This document shows positions 25,859-34,434 of a stretch of DNA of 64,000 nt, piece by piece. The position numbers and the translations under genes are program-made. The stretch lies in contig JADKHE010000004.1 in NCBI GenBank assembly GCA_016721925.1, positions 197,879 to 261,878 of the forward strand. The letters are read 5' to 3'. How positions within the stretch are numbered: the stretch's first letter is position 1; every line of letters starts with the position of its first letter. The notes under the pieces are model-generated. The model did no database searches. It was not told the origin of the DNA and saw only the letters and a program-made list of their open reading frames with translations. This DNA comes from Candidatus Skiveiella danica (lineage in GTDB: Bacteria; Pseudomonadota; Gammaproteobacteria; Burkholderiales; Burkholderiaceae_C).

Positions 25859-26395
25859 TCAGCGCCCGGACAGGAGCAGTCCGCCCAGGGCGAACACCGA
25901 ATTCGGCGTGGTTGGCCGCACCGGTTCGGACTGGGGCTGCTTGTAGATGCCGCGGCGGGCCGGCTTGCGCTCGACCTCCACACCACGGGCACGCTGTTCG
26001 CTGACGAGCGTCTCCAAGGTGATGGATTGCAGGTAGGTCATCATCTTGGCATTCAGCGTGGCCCAGAGTTCGGCCGTCATCGCCGCCGCGCCGGCCTCTT
26101 CGGACATCGCGTGCTCGTTCTCGTCACCGTCGCGCCCGGCGCCTTCGACCGCCCCGACGATGTCCGCCACCGAGATCGCTTCGGCATTGCGGGCCAGGTT
26201 GTAGCCACCGCCGGGACCGCGCGTGCTGACGACCAGCCCGTGCTGGCGCAGCTTGCTGAACAACTGCTCCAGGTAGGAGAGCGAAATCCGGTGGCGCGTC
26301 GAAATGTCTGCGAGAGACACCGGGCCGGCGTTGGCACGCAAGCCGACATCGATCATGGCCGTGACGGCAAAACGGCCTTTGGTACTCAGACGCAT
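25859..26395 (-). CDS. Rrf2 family regulator, IscR-like without cluster cysteines
   Basis: A 178-residue regulator. ATG 26395 is used because AAGGAG lies 8 bases upstream and MRLSTKGRFAVTAMIDVGLR is the standard IscR N-terminus. The winged helix-turn-helix spans about residues 1-70 (ISLSYLEQLFSKLRQHGLV, STRGPGGGYNLAR). IscR normally has three cysteines near residues 92-104 that bind [2Fe-2S]; here that region reads GAGRDGDENEHAMSEEAG and the whole protein has no cysteine. It therefore cannot bind a cluster in the known way and may act as a cluster-independent repressor. No isc genes are nearby. The C-terminus is extended and polar. Confidence 0.85.
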   Translation of the reverse strand: MRLSTKGRFAVTAMIDVGLRANAGPVSLADISTRHRISLSYLEQLFSKLRQHGLVVSTRGPGGGYNLARNAEAISVADIVGAVEGAGRDGDENEHAMSEEAGAAAMTAELWATLNAKMMTYLQSITLETLVSEQRARGVEVERKPARRGIYKQPQSEPVRPTTPNSVFALGGLLLSGR

Positions 26396-26457
26396 GGCAA
26401 CAACTCCTTGAGGGGTCACCCAGACAGTGACAGGGCGAAGTATAGGCAGTCAATTAC

Positions 26458-26494
26458 TTCGCGAAAATTCGAATTATCAAGAAAAACAATTCGC
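26458..26494. promoter_or_regulatory. AT-rich divergent promoter region with nested palindromes
   Basis: TTCGCGAA (26458-26465) and AATTCGAATT (26466-26475) are adjacent perfect palindromes, followed by AATTCGC (26488-26494), which mirrors the GCGAA on the left. The stretch lies between the divergent Rrf2-type and NhaR-like genes and is far more AT-rich than its surroundings. It is a likely site for one or both regulators, but no assignment is possible. Confidence 0.4.
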
Positions 26495-26543
26495 AAAAAC
26501 TGAATAATATGCCCACTCTACCCGACCAGATTGGACCGCCGGC

Positions 26544-27440
26544 ATGAACTTCAAGCATCTTTACTATTTTTGGGTGGCCGCCAAGGCCGGGGGCGTCATG
26601 CGCGCCGGCGAGCAGCTGCATACGACGCCGCAGACCCTGTCGGGTCAGATCAAACTGCTTGAGCAGTGGCTGGGCCGCCCGCTGTTTCGCAAAAGCGGCC
26701 GTCAGTTGGAGCTCACCAGCGACGGTCAGGTGGCATTGGGTTACGCCGACGAGATCTTCGCCCTGGGCGCACAGCTTGAAGGCGCGTTGCGCCAGCCCCG
26801 GGGCGGACAGAGGATGCTGGAGTTTCGCGTCGGCGTGGCTGATTCGGTGGCGAAGTCGGTGGCCTACCGGCTGCTGGAGCCGGCGCTGTCCGTGGCTGAG
26901 CCGGTCCGCCTGATTGGCAGCGAAGGCAAGTTTCCCGATCTGCTGGCGCAACTGGCGCTGCACCGCCTGGATCTCGTGATTGCCGACGAACCCCTGTCCC
27001 GGCGGGTGAGCGTGAAAGCTTTCAATCATCCCCTGGGCGCCACGGTGATGAGTTTTTTTGCGACGCCCGCCCTGGCGGCCACCCTTCAGGGCGGTTTCCC
27101 CCAGTGCCTGGATGGTGCCCCGATGTTGATCCAGGGCGCGGCCTCCTCGGTTCGCCAGCAGCTCGAGGGCTGGCTGGCCCGCCACCAGTTGCGTCCGCGG
27201 GTGGTGGGCGAGTTCGATGACGGCGCGCTGATGACCGCCTTCGGTCGTGAAGGGCGTGGCGTGTTCATGTCGCCTACCGTGCTGGAGGCCGAAACCATCG
27301 CCCAGTTCGGTGTCGAGGTGATCGGGCGCAGTAACGAGCTGGTCGAGGAGTTTTTTGCCGTGTCGGTTGAGCGGCGCATCACCCACCCTTGCGTGGTGGC
27401 CATCACCCAGGTCGCCCGTCGTGAGCTGTTCAGTTCCTAG
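26544..27440 (+). CDS. nhaR: NhaR-like LysR family transcriptional activator
   Basis: A 298-residue LysR protein. The N-terminus MNFKHLYYFWVAAKAGGVMRAGEQLHTTPQTLSGQIKLLE is the characteristic NhaR helix-turn-helix, and the effector domain contains RLDLVIADEPL and the late motif GVFMSPTVLEAE. In E. coli NhaR activates a sodium/proton antiporter and the pga operon. Neither target is in this window, so the role is only by family. It is divergent from the Rrf2-type gene and convergent with an RsuA-like gene one base after its stop region. Confidence 0.88.
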   Translation: MNFKHLYYFWVAAKAGGVMRAGEQLHTTPQTLSGQIKLLEQWLGRPLFRKSGRQLELTSDGQVALGYADEIFALGAQLEGALRQPRGGQRMLEFRVGVADSVAKSVAYRLLEPALSVAEPVRLIGSEGKFPDLLAQLALHRLDLVIADEPLSRRVSVKAFNHPLGATVMSFFATPALAATLQGGFPQCLDGAPMLIQGAASSVRQQLEGWLARHQLRPRVVGEFDDGALMTAFGREGRGVFMSPTVLEAETIAQFGVEVIGRSNELVEEFFAVSVERRITHPCVVAITQVARRELFSS

Positions 27441-27442
27441 AC

Positions 27443-28243
27443 CTAAAAGCGCTCGTACGGCATCAGCAGGCGCCACTGTCCCGGCTGCAGCGTGCTTAAC
27501 GGCAGGCGGCCGATGCGGATGCGCTTCATGCCGACGATCTGCAGCCCCGCCTGGTCGCACAGGTGGGCAACCAGCCCCGGGTGGATACCCTTGACCGCGA
27601 CGCGCAGTCGAGTGACGCCATCGCCGGTGCTGCCGATGCTGACCTTGACCGGCGGCAAGGGCCGGCCATCGCTGCGCGGCGGCTGATTCAGACGCTGCAG
27701 GGCCTCGTTACTCACGTCGCCTTGGACCTCGACGGTGAACTCTTGCTCGATGACCCCCATGTCCTCGGTCAGTTTGCGCCCGATGCGCCAGTCCTGGGTG
27801 TACACCACCAGACCGCTGGCGCGGCTTTCCAGCGGCGTGCACAACTGTTGCCGCATCAGATGTTTTTTCAACAGTGGGATGCCGCTGCGGTCTTCGCCGG
27901 ACCTTGAAGACGTGACGACCAGATCCAGTGCGCGGCGGATGCCCTTGCCCAGTCCCTTGATGTCGACAGGCTCGCCCGTGCCGGCGTCATGGCCCGGAGG
28001 CTTGTGCAGCAGGATCGTGACGGCGGGCGGCGCCATCAGGCTCGCCGTGGGATCGATGGCGATGTCTTCGCCCCGGACCCGGAACTGCGGCTCCTCCACC
28101 ACGCGGCCGGCCACGCGCACCCAGCCACCCTCGATGTACTGCTCGGCCTCCCGCCGGGAGCAGGCCTTGAGCTCCGCCACGCGCTTGGAAAGCCGGATAC
28201 CCCCGTCCTCTTCTGCTGGCAAGGTGGTGCGATGGTGTGTCAT
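27443..28243 (-). CDS. RsuA/RluF-like pseudouridine synthase with altered active site
   Basis: A 266-residue protein. An S4 RNA-binding domain comes first (IRLSKRVAELKACSRREAEQYIEGGWV), then the RsuA-type catalytic fold with IEQEFTVEV and the final GLQIVGMKRIRIGRLPL. At the catalytic motif, where active enzymes have GRLDxxxxGL, this protein has TPLESRASGLVVYT, so the invariant aspartate is replaced by glutamate and the preceding arginine by proline. It may be inactive, or an RNA-binding protein that kept the fold. Its start overlaps the stop of the NUDIX-MBL gene as ATGA, so the two are translationally coupled. Confidence 0.85.
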   Translation of the reverse strand: MTHHRTTLPAEEDGGIRLSKRVAELKACSRREAEQYIEGGWVRVAGRVVEEPQFRVRGEDIAIDPTASLMAPPAVTILLHKPPGHDAGTGEPVDIKGLGKGIRRALDLVVTSSRSGEDRSGIPLLKKHLMRQQLCTPLESRASGLVVYTQDWRIGRKLTEDMGVIEQEFTVEVQGDVSNEALQRLNQPPRSDGRPLPPVKVSIGSTGDGVTRLRVAVKGIHPGLVAHLCDQAGLQIVGMKRIRIGRLPLSTLQPGQWRLLMPYERF

Positions 28244-29907
28244 TGGCGGCTGTTGCCGGGTTCCAGCGCGCGCAGGCGCTCGATGTGGGCGAGCAGCGAA
28301 CGCGCGGCCACGGGCCACATGCGGGGCGGTACATCGTCGTAGGCGCTGGCCACCCAGTCATCGAGCGTGCCTTCAGGTTGCTCGCGCATGGCGGCGATGA
28401 TCCGCGCCTCGCGCTTCAGGCGGTGGGCCTTCAGCCGGCCGATCGCGTCGGCCGCATCGCCCAGGACATAGCCGTGCGCGGGCAGGATGAACCCGATCTG
28501 GTGCGTTTCGCAGGCCGCGCGCAGGCGGTCGAGTGAGTCGAGGTAGGCCGTCATGTCGCCGTCCGGCGGGTCGATCACGGTCGTGCTGCCGTTGAGGATG
28601 TGGTCGCCGCTGAAGAGCAGGCCGTCCTCCAGCAGGACCAGGCACAGGTGGTTGGCGGCGTGTCCCGGTGTGTGCAACACCTGAAGGGTGTGATTGCCCT
28701 CGCCGCCGGGCATCCCGGCGTCAAGCACCAGCCGCTCCAGGTCCTGCAGGGCGCGGTCGGGCGTGAACTCGCTGGCCTTGCGCGCCGTGGGGGCGGAAGG
28801 CAGGCCCAGGATCGGTGGGCGCGGCTCGCACAGGGCCTGCAACGGACGCGCGCCGGGCGAATGGTCTGGGTGCGAATGGGTGCACACGATCATGCGGATC
28901 TGCCCGCCGGCCGCGCGCCAGAGCCGGTCGATGTGCTCGGCGTCGGCCGGGCCCGGGTCGATCGCGATGTAGCCAGTGCGCGGGTCGCCGACCAGGTAGC
29001 TGTTGGTGCCAGGGCCGGTCATCACGCCGGGGTTGGGTGCGGTCAGGCGCATCACGTTGCGCAGCAGGGGCGTGGGCTGCTCCGATTGCCAGTCCAGTGC
29101 ATGCACGATCTGCCCGTCGGGGCAGACCATGGCGAGTTCGCCGTAGGCCGTTTCATGCTCCATGTAGCGCGCTTCCTTGCCCGCCAGCAGGCCTGCGCGC
29201 GGGCAACTGGTCCACAGCGGCTGCTCGGTGGCGGCGCAGGCCTGCAGCACGGCCTCCACGCTGGCAAAGTCCTGCAGCCGCTCCAGCGTACGGATGGTCG
29301 GGAAGATGATGAAGAACTGGCCGGCCCGGTGCCGCGCCAGCGCATCAAGCGGGCGCACCCAGACCGGCTCGAATTGCTCGGTCTCGTCGGCCACCGGTGC
29401 CTGGCCCTCCGGCATGCGGGCGACCAGGAAGGGCACGTCGAAGCGCCGCGGCAGATCGCGGTCGGTGATCCAGTGCGCCAGCACGAACACCTCGCTGGCG
29501 GCCAGGCTCAGGCCGCGCGCGGCGCACTGCGGGGCGAACGGGGCCTTGCGGTCGAGCGCGGCGATGTCGTTGGCATTGGCCATGGTGCCGTCTTCGCGGC
29601 GTGCCAGCAGGATGCCGAGTTCCTCGAAGCTTTCCCGGATCGCCGCGATGGCCTGGGTCAGGTGCAGGTCGCTCTGGGTCTCGCGCCGGCTCGCCTGGGC
29701 GTGCGCCGCCGCGTCGAGGGCGTCCACGCCGCCGCCGGGGAACACGTAGGCGCCCGGCGCAAAGCTGGCGGTCATCGAGCGCCTGGTCATGAGCACCTCG
29801 ATGCCCTGGGGCGTGTCTCGTAGCAGCAGCACCGTGGCGGCGGGTCGAACGGGCGCGGGTTCGCGCTGCGGATGAAGGAGCTGGGTAGGTCGGACCATGG
29901 GGGCCAT
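28240..29907 (-). CDS. NUDIX-MBL fusion hydrolase
   Basis: A protein of about 555 residues joining two enzymes. The N-terminal half is a NUDIX domain with PGGGVD and the Nudix-box core RESFEELGILL (about residues 85-97). The C-terminal half is a metallo-beta-lactamase fold with THSHPDHSPGA as the zinc motif HxHxDH, HTPGHAANH, FSGDHILNG and a final LPAHG. NUDIX domains hydrolyse nucleoside diphosphate-linked compounds, and this MBL branch resembles LACTB2/glyoxalase II-like hydrolases, so the fusion may act on acyl-CoA or nucleotide derivatives; that is inference. Starts at 29907 or 29898 are equally possible. Confidence 0.85.
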   Translation of the reverse strand: MAPMVRPTQLLHPQREPAPVRPAATVLLLRDTPQGIEVLMTRRSMTASFAPGAYVFPGGGVDALDAAAHAQASRRETQSDLHLTQAIAAIRESFEELGILLARREDGTMANANDIAALDRKAPFAPQCAARGLSLAASEVFVLAHWITDRDLPRRFDVPFLVARMPEGQAPVADETEQFEPVWVRPLDALARHRAGQFFIIFPTIRTLERLQDFASVEAVLQACAATEQPLWTSCPRAGLLAGKEARYMEHETAYGELAMVCPDGQIVHALDWQSEQPTPLLRNVMRLTAPNPGVMTGPGTNSYLVGDPRTGYIAIDPGPADAEHIDRLWRAAGGQIRMIVCTHSHPDHSPGARPLQALCEPRPPILGLPSAPTARKASEFTPDRALQDLERLVLDAGMPGGEGNHTLQVLHTPGHAANHLCLVLLEDGLLFSGDHILNGSTTVIDPPDGDMTAYLDSLDRLRAACETHQIGFILPAHGYVLGDAADAIGRLKAHRLKREARIIAAMREQPEGTLDDWVASAYDDVPPRMWPVAARSLLAHIERLRALEPGNSRQ

Positions 29908-30047
29908 TATCCGCAGCTTCGTCAACGCGGGCGCGATCATTGCCGGTGCCTCCCGCCGAATGGTCCAGACTCGATCCGTCTACGTGTTTTCCGCCTTGCC
30001 CGGCTCGATGGCCTCCGGATAATCCAGTCAAGACGAAGGGACTTCCG

Positions 30048-31025
30048 ATGCACACATTGAAACGCGTGGTGATCGCGGCATGCTTTGCTGCCACGGGCTT
30101 GCTGTCATGGCCGCAGGCATTCGCCCAGGCGTGGCCCCATCGCCAGCCGATCAAGCTGGTTGCGGTCTTTCCACCGGGCGGATCGGTGGATCAGGTCGCC
30201 CGCATCCTGGCGGTTCCGCTGGCGGCGCAACTGGGCACCACTGTCATTGTGGAGAACAAGGGCGGCGCCTCGGGGTCGATCGGCGCCGCCGCCGTGGCCG
30301 CCGCGCCCCCGGACGGCTACACCTTTGCCGTGGTGTTTGACACCTTCGGCGTGAACCCTGCGCTGATTCCGGGCATGCCCTATGACTCCCGCAAGGATCT
30401 CGACCCCGTCGTTCTGGTGGGAACCTCGCCCATGGTGCTGGCGACCTATGCCGGGTCTGAATACAAGACCTTTGCCGACGTGGTGGGCGCTGCCAAGGCC
30501 AAAAAGAACGTCAGCTACGGCTCCATCGGCTCCGGCAGCCTGGGCCATCTGGCGATGGCCCTTCTGGGCAAGAATGGCCAGATGGACTGGCAGCACATTC
30601 CCTACAAGGGCGGCGGCCCGTTGATGACCGACGCCGTGGCCGGCCACGTGCCGCTGTCCATCGGCTCGGTCTTCCTGATCAAGCCGCACATCGACAACAA
30701 GCGCGTGCGTCCGCTGGCCGTCACCACCAGCAAGCGCTCGCCCGATCTGCCCGATGTACCGACCATGGCCGAAAGCGGCTTTGCCGGATTCGATGCGCCC
30801 GCGTGGTGGGCGATCCTGGCGCCGGCCAGGACCCCGCCCGAGATCCTCAGGCGCATGAACGAGGAGATCAACAAGGCGCTGCGCAACCCGGAGATTGCCA
30901 GGAAGCTCGACGCCCAAGGCATCGATGTGGTGGGGGGCACGCCTGAGAGCGCCCGCGTCTTCATCGAGCGCCAGATGGACATCTGGGCCAAGGTGGTGAA
31001 GGACAACGGCATCAAGGCCGACTGA
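30048..31025 (+). CDS. Bug family (TctC-like) periplasmic solute-binding protein
   Basis: A 325-residue secreted binding protein. The start at 30048 follows GAAGGG and opens a signal peptide (RVVIAACFAATGLLSWPQAFAQA). Bug motifs are present: PIKLVAVFPPGGSVDQVARI, VENKGGASGSIGAAAVA, and PDGYT. These proteins bind carboxylates for TctAB-type transporters, or work as orphans in sensing. No tctAB genes are adjacent. The family is greatly expanded in Burkholderiales. The ligand is not predictable. Confidence 0.92.
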   Translation: MHTLKRVVIAACFAATGLLSWPQAFAQAWPHRQPIKLVAVFPPGGSVDQVARILAVPLAAQLGTTVIVENKGGASGSIGAAAVAAAPPDGYTFAVVFDTFGVNPALIPGMPYDSRKDLDPVVLVGTSPMVLATYAGSEYKTFADVVGAAKAKKNVSYGSIGSGSLGHLAMALLGKNGQMDWQHIPYKGGGPLMTDAVAGHVPLSIGSVFLIKPHIDNKRVRPLAVTTSKRSPDLPDVPTMAESGFAGFDAPAWWAILAPARTPPEILRRMNEEINKALRNPEIARKLDAQGIDVVGGTPESARVFIERQMDIWAKVVKDNGIKAD

Positions 31026-31049
31026 AGCACCCGCACCGGCGCCCGGGTG

Positions 31050-31595
31050 TCAGGCCTCCGGCGACACCCCGAGCGCCACCAGAAAACGGGCCACCATGTT
31101 GTAGGTGGCGATCGCGCTGGTGAGTTCCACGATTGCGGTGGTGTCGAAGTGCCGCTGCAGGGCGGCAAAGACCTCGTCCTGCACCGTCACGTCCAGCGTC
31201 ATCTGGGCGGCGTACTGGATGACCCGGCTTTCGACCACGCCCAGCGCCGGCTCCGCGGGCAAGCTCCGGGGATCCGCCTTCACATGGCGGTTCAGGGCGT
31301 CGAGTTCGTCCTGTGTGCCGCCGGCCTTCAGGAAGTCCGGTGCGTGGTGGTGGTATTCGTATTCGGCGCCCGTCAGCAGCGCCACGGTGCAAATGCCCAG
31401 TTCCCGCAGCTTCCAGCTGGTGGGCAGCTCGCTGCGCACCGCCTTGAGATAGACGTTCCAGCCGCGCGCCAGCGGTTCGCTCCACAGCAGCGCACGGTCC
31501 AGGTTGATCAGTGCGCCTCCGCGGCGGGCCCGGATGGCGTCGACCAGATCGGCGGGCTGGGGTTTGCGTTCGGGGGTCCAGTCAGGAATGCGCAT
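31050..31595 (-). CDS. Carboxymuconolactone decarboxylase/AhpD-like protein
   Basis: A 181-residue all-helical protein. The start at 31595 (MRIPDWTPERKPQP) gives the usual length. The AhpD-like core is KLRELGICTVALLTGAEYEYHHHAP, typical of the CMD family, but it lacks the CxxC of true AhpD peroxidase partners. It could be a gamma-carboxymuconolactone-type decarboxylase or a general alkyl hydroperoxidase-like protein; no pathway genes are nearby. It is divergent from dapF. Confidence 0.85.
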   Translation of the reverse strand: MRIPDWTPERKPQPADLVDAIRARRGGALINLDRALLWSEPLARGWNVYLKAVRSELPTSWKLRELGICTVALLTGAEYEYHHHAPDFLKAGGTQDELDALNRHVKADPRSLPAEPALGVVESRVIQYAAQMTLDVTVQDEVFAALQRHFDTTAIVELTSAIATYNMVARFLVALGVSPEA

Positions 31596-31663
31596 GGGGG
31601 TAACTTTCGTGCCGGCAGGGACGGCGCAGGTGGAAAACACGGGGATCAGGGGATAATTCTTTC

Positions 31664-32587
31664 ATGAAGATCCGCTTCACCAAAATGCAGGGCGCCGGCA
31701 ATGATTTCGTCGTGCTGGACGAAACCCGCGACCGCCTGAACCTCTCGGCCGGGCAATACCGGTTCCTGGCGGACCGGCATTTCGGTGTCGGTGCCGACCA
31801 GATCCTTACCGTGCGGCCCGCGCCGGAGGGCGTGGCCGGGCAGGGGCTGGACTTCGAATACGTGATCCACAACGCCGACGGCGGCGAGGTCGAGCACTGC
31901 GGCAACGGCGCGCGCTGCTTCGTGCGCTATGTGCGCGAGAAGGGCCTGACGGCCAAGGACGCGGTGAAGGTCAAGGTGGTGGGCGGCGTGCTGGAGCTGC
32001 GCCAGAACCCCGACGGCCGCGTCACGGTGGACATGGGCGCGCCAGTGTTCGATCTGAAGCGCATTCCGTTCGAGCCCACCGGACTGGAGGCCCGATCGCA
32101 GGGCAGCTGGCAGGTCTGGCCGCTCGACATTGAAGAAAAACAAGACCATCCCAGCGCCAACCGGTCCGATTCTGCTCCTGTTTTAGTAGCGGTTCTGTCG
32201 ATGGGCAATCCGCATGCGGTGCAGGTGGTGGACGACGTGGACACCGCGCCGGTGCAGACCCAGGGCGCGCGCGTCGAGCGCCATCCGGCCTTTCCGCGGC
32301 GGGTGAACGCCGGCTTCATGCAGGTCGTCAGCCGATCGCGCATTCGCCTGCGCGTCTTCGAGCGCGGCGCCGGCGAGACGCTGGCCTGTGGCACCGGCGC
32401 CTGCGCCGCGGTGGTGGCGGGCATCCGCCTCGGGCTGCTCGACCGCCGTGTCGACGTCGAGACCCGGGGCGGGCGGCTGACCATCGAGTGGGCCGGCGCC
32501 AGGGGCGACCTGGCGGCGCCGGTGCTGATGACGGGCCCGGCCACGACCGTGTTCGAAGGCGAGATCGACATTCCTGAACTGACCTGA
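31664..32587 (+). CDS. dapF: Diaminopimelate epimerase
   Basis: A 307-residue enzyme converting LL- to meso-diaminopimelate for lysine and peptidoglycan. It begins MKIRFTKMQGAGNDFVVLDE. The two catalytic cysteines lie in NADGGEVEHCGNGARCF (about residue 75) and GETLACGTGACAA (about 245). Between WPLDIEE and VLSMGNPHAV about 15-20 residues (around 157-175) are encoded by a copy of the dispersed repeat, lengthening the loop before the conserved MGNPH motif. The product (meso-DAP) feeds MurE, also in this window. The downstream order DUF484-xerC is the common one in proteobacteria. Confidence 0.95.
   Translation: MKIRFTKMQGAGNDFVVLDETRDRLNLSAGQYRFLADRHFGVGADQILTVRPAPEGVAGQGLDFEYVIHNADGGEVEHCGNGARCFVRYVREKGLTAKDAVKVKVVGGVLELRQNPDGRVTVDMGAPVFDLKRIPFEPTGLEARSQGSWQVWPLDIEEKQDHPSANRSDSAPVLVAVLSMGNPHAVQVVDDVDTAPVQTQGARVERHPAFPRRVNAGFMQVVSRSRIRLRVFERGAGETLACGTGACAAVVAGIRLGLLDRRVDVETRGGRLTIEWAGARGDLAAPVLMTGPATTVFEGEIDIPELT
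32130..32190 (-). repeat. Dispersed repeat copy C, in frame inside dapF
   Basis: On the minus strand it reads GCTACTAAAACAGGAGCAGA, then CGGACCGGTTGGCGCTGGGA, then TGGTCTTGTTTTTC. The core and the CTACT-AAAA-GGAGC arm match copy E at murC/ddl almost base for base. It is AT-rich against the surrounding gene and maintains the dapF frame. Confidence 0.78.
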
Positions 32588-32595
32588 GACCCTCC

Positions 32596-33279
32596 ATGAC
32601 CTCTTCTGCCATGAACCCGATCACCGAAGACGACATTGCCGATTTCCTGCTGAACACGCCGGATTTCTTTGGCCGCCATGCGGAGCTGCTGTCGGCCGTG
32701 CTGCTGACCAGCCCGCACGGCAACCGCGCCGTGAGCCTGCAGGAGCGCCAGGCCGAAATGCTGCGCGAGAAGATCAAGCTGCTGGAGCACCGGATCATGG
32801 ACATGATCCGCCACGGCAACGAGAACATGATCATTTCCGACCGCCTGCAACGCTGGGCGCGCAGGCTGTTCCTGACCGCTTCGCCGCAGGCGCTGCCCCA
32901 CGCCATGGCCGAGGGCCTGCAGGAGGAATTCATGGTGCCGCAGGTGGCCGTCAAGGTATGGGGTGTGGCCGATGCCTTTGCCGGCGAGCCCTTCGCCCAG
33001 GGTGTCAGCAACGATGTGAAGAGCCTGGCTTCGTCGCTGATGGCGCCCTATGTGGGGGCCAACGCCGGCTTCGAAGCCGTGGTCTGGCTGCCGGACGCCA
33101 GCCGGGTCGCCTCGGTGGCGCTGATTGCGCTGCGCAACGGCACCGATCCGCAGGCTTTTGGCCTGATGGTGCTGGCCTCGCCCGATTCGCAACGCTTCCA
33201 TGCCGGCATGGGCACCGATTTCCTGGAGCGCATGGCCGAACTGGGCAGCGCCGCGCTGTCGCGGCTGCGTCCAGCCTGA
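32596..33279 (+). CDS. DUF484 family protein
   Basis: A 227-residue protein of the DUF484 (YigA-like) family. It has an N-terminal helical part (ITEDDIADFLLNTPDFFGRHAELL, then VSLQERQAEMLREKIKLLEHRI, likely coiled coil) and a GAF-like C-terminal half (FGLMVLASPDSQRFHAGMGTDFLERM). Function is unknown, but the gene is conserved between dapF and xerC in many proteobacteria. It starts 8 bases after dapF. Confidence 0.88.
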   Translation: MTSSAMNPITEDDIADFLLNTPDFFGRHAELLSAVLLTSPHGNRAVSLQERQAEMLREKIKLLEHRIMDMIRHGNENMIISDRLQRWARRLFLTASPQALPHAMAEGLQEEFMVPQVAVKVWGVADAFAGEPFAQGVSNDVKSLASSLMAPYVGANAGFEAVVWLPDASRVASVALIALRNGTDPQAFGLMVLASPDSQRFHAGMGTDFLERMAELGSAALSRLRPA

Positions 33280-33300
33280 GTGCGCCTGCAGCGGCGCCCG

Positions 33301-34335
33301 ATGCCCATGGAACCGACGCCGGCCGATGACGAGCCGCAGGCGGCTGCGGTCCCTGGGACGGTGCCGCCCCTGGTCGAGCGGTATCTGGAGCATGTGCGCG
33401 TCGAAAAGCGCCTGGCCGCGCGCACCGTGGAGCTGTACCGGCTGGACCTGATCCGGCTGACCGAGGCGGCGCTTGCGGCCGGCGTGGCACTGCCCGAAGT
33501 CCAGAACCATCACATCCGGCGCTGGGTGGCGCAGATGCACAGCGGCGGGCGCAGCGCCCGCGGCATCGCGCTGATTCTGTCAGGCTGGCGCGGGTTTTAC
33601 CGCTGGCTGGGGCGTGAGGCTCTGGTAGCCGCCAATCCGGTGCAGGACGTCCGCGCCCCGCGCGCAGCCCGCCTGCTGCCCAAGGCACTCGGGGTGGACG
33701 AAGCGGTGCAGTTGGCCAGCCACCACCAGGCGCCGGACGATCTCTGGCTGGAAGCCCGCGATGCGGCGATGGTGGAGCTGCTCTACGGCTGTGGCCTGCG
33801 CGTGGGCGAGCTGGTGGGCCTGGATGTGAAGGCCAGTGTCGGTGCCGAACGCGGCGGACGTGGCTGGATCGATCTGCAAGCCGCCGAGGTCCATGTGCTC
33901 GGCAAAGGCGGCAAGCGGCGCAGCGTGCCCTTGGGTGGCGCCGCCCGCCTTGCGCTCGCCCGCTGGCTGGCCGTGCGCGGGGCGCCGGGCGCGGAGGGAA
34001 CCGCCAGCGAGGCGACGGCGCTGTTCCCGGGCCGGCACGGCACCCGGCTCACGGCGCAGTCGGTCTGGCAGCGTCTGCGCCGGCGCAGCCAGCTGGCCGG
34101 GCTGGCCACCCCGGTGCACCCGCACATGCTGCGGCATTCCTTTGCCAGTCACCTGCTGCAGTCCAGTGGCGACCTGCGTGCCGTGCAAGAACTGCTCGGA
34201 CACGCCAGCATCACAAGCACGCAGGTCTACACCCGCTTGGACTTCCAGCATCTGGCGCGTGCCTACGACGCGGCCCATCCGCGCGCGAAGATTCGTGGCG
34301 GTGGTTCCGGCGGCCAGGGCGAACCCGGCGGCTGA
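33301..34335 (+). CDS. xerC: Tyrosine recombinase XerC
   Basis: A recombinase of about 344 residues that, with XerD, resolves chromosome dimers at dif. The N-terminal core-binding domain is followed by the catalytic domain with Arg in GCGLRVGEL, Lys in GKGGKRRSVPL, His and Arg in HPHMLRHSFASHLL, His in LGHASITSTQ and the nucleophile Tyr in QVYTRLDF. A GTG at 33280, directly after the DUF484 stop, is an alternative start. No dif site was recognised in the window. Confidence 0.92.
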   Translation: MPMEPTPADDEPQAAAVPGTVPPLVERYLEHVRVEKRLAARTVELYRLDLIRLTEAALAAGVALPEVQNHHIRRWVAQMHSGGRSARGIALILSGWRGFYRWLGREALVAANPVQDVRAPRAARLLPKALGVDEAVQLASHHQAPDDLWLEARDAAMVELLYGCGLRVGELVGLDVKASVGAERGGRGWIDLQAAEVHVLGKGGKRRSVPLGGAARLALARWLAVRGAPGAEGTASEATALFPGRHGTRLTAQSVWQRLRRRSQLAGLATPVHPHMLRHSFASHLLQSSGDLRAVQELLGHASITSTQVYTRLDFQHLARAYDAAHPRAKIRGGGSGGQGEPGG

Positions 34336-34434
34336 ACCCAAGGGGCCGGTCGCGCGCCGGATCGGCTCCTTCCGGGACGGCTCCCCCTTGCATCACGTCG
34401 GCGGGCGCGCATCCGGCGCAACGACAATACCTCG

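Noticed and set aside
31927..33540. Minus-strand open frame of 537 codons opposite dapF, DUF484 and xerC
   Set aside because: It overlaps three conserved genes on the other strand and shows no recognisable motif.
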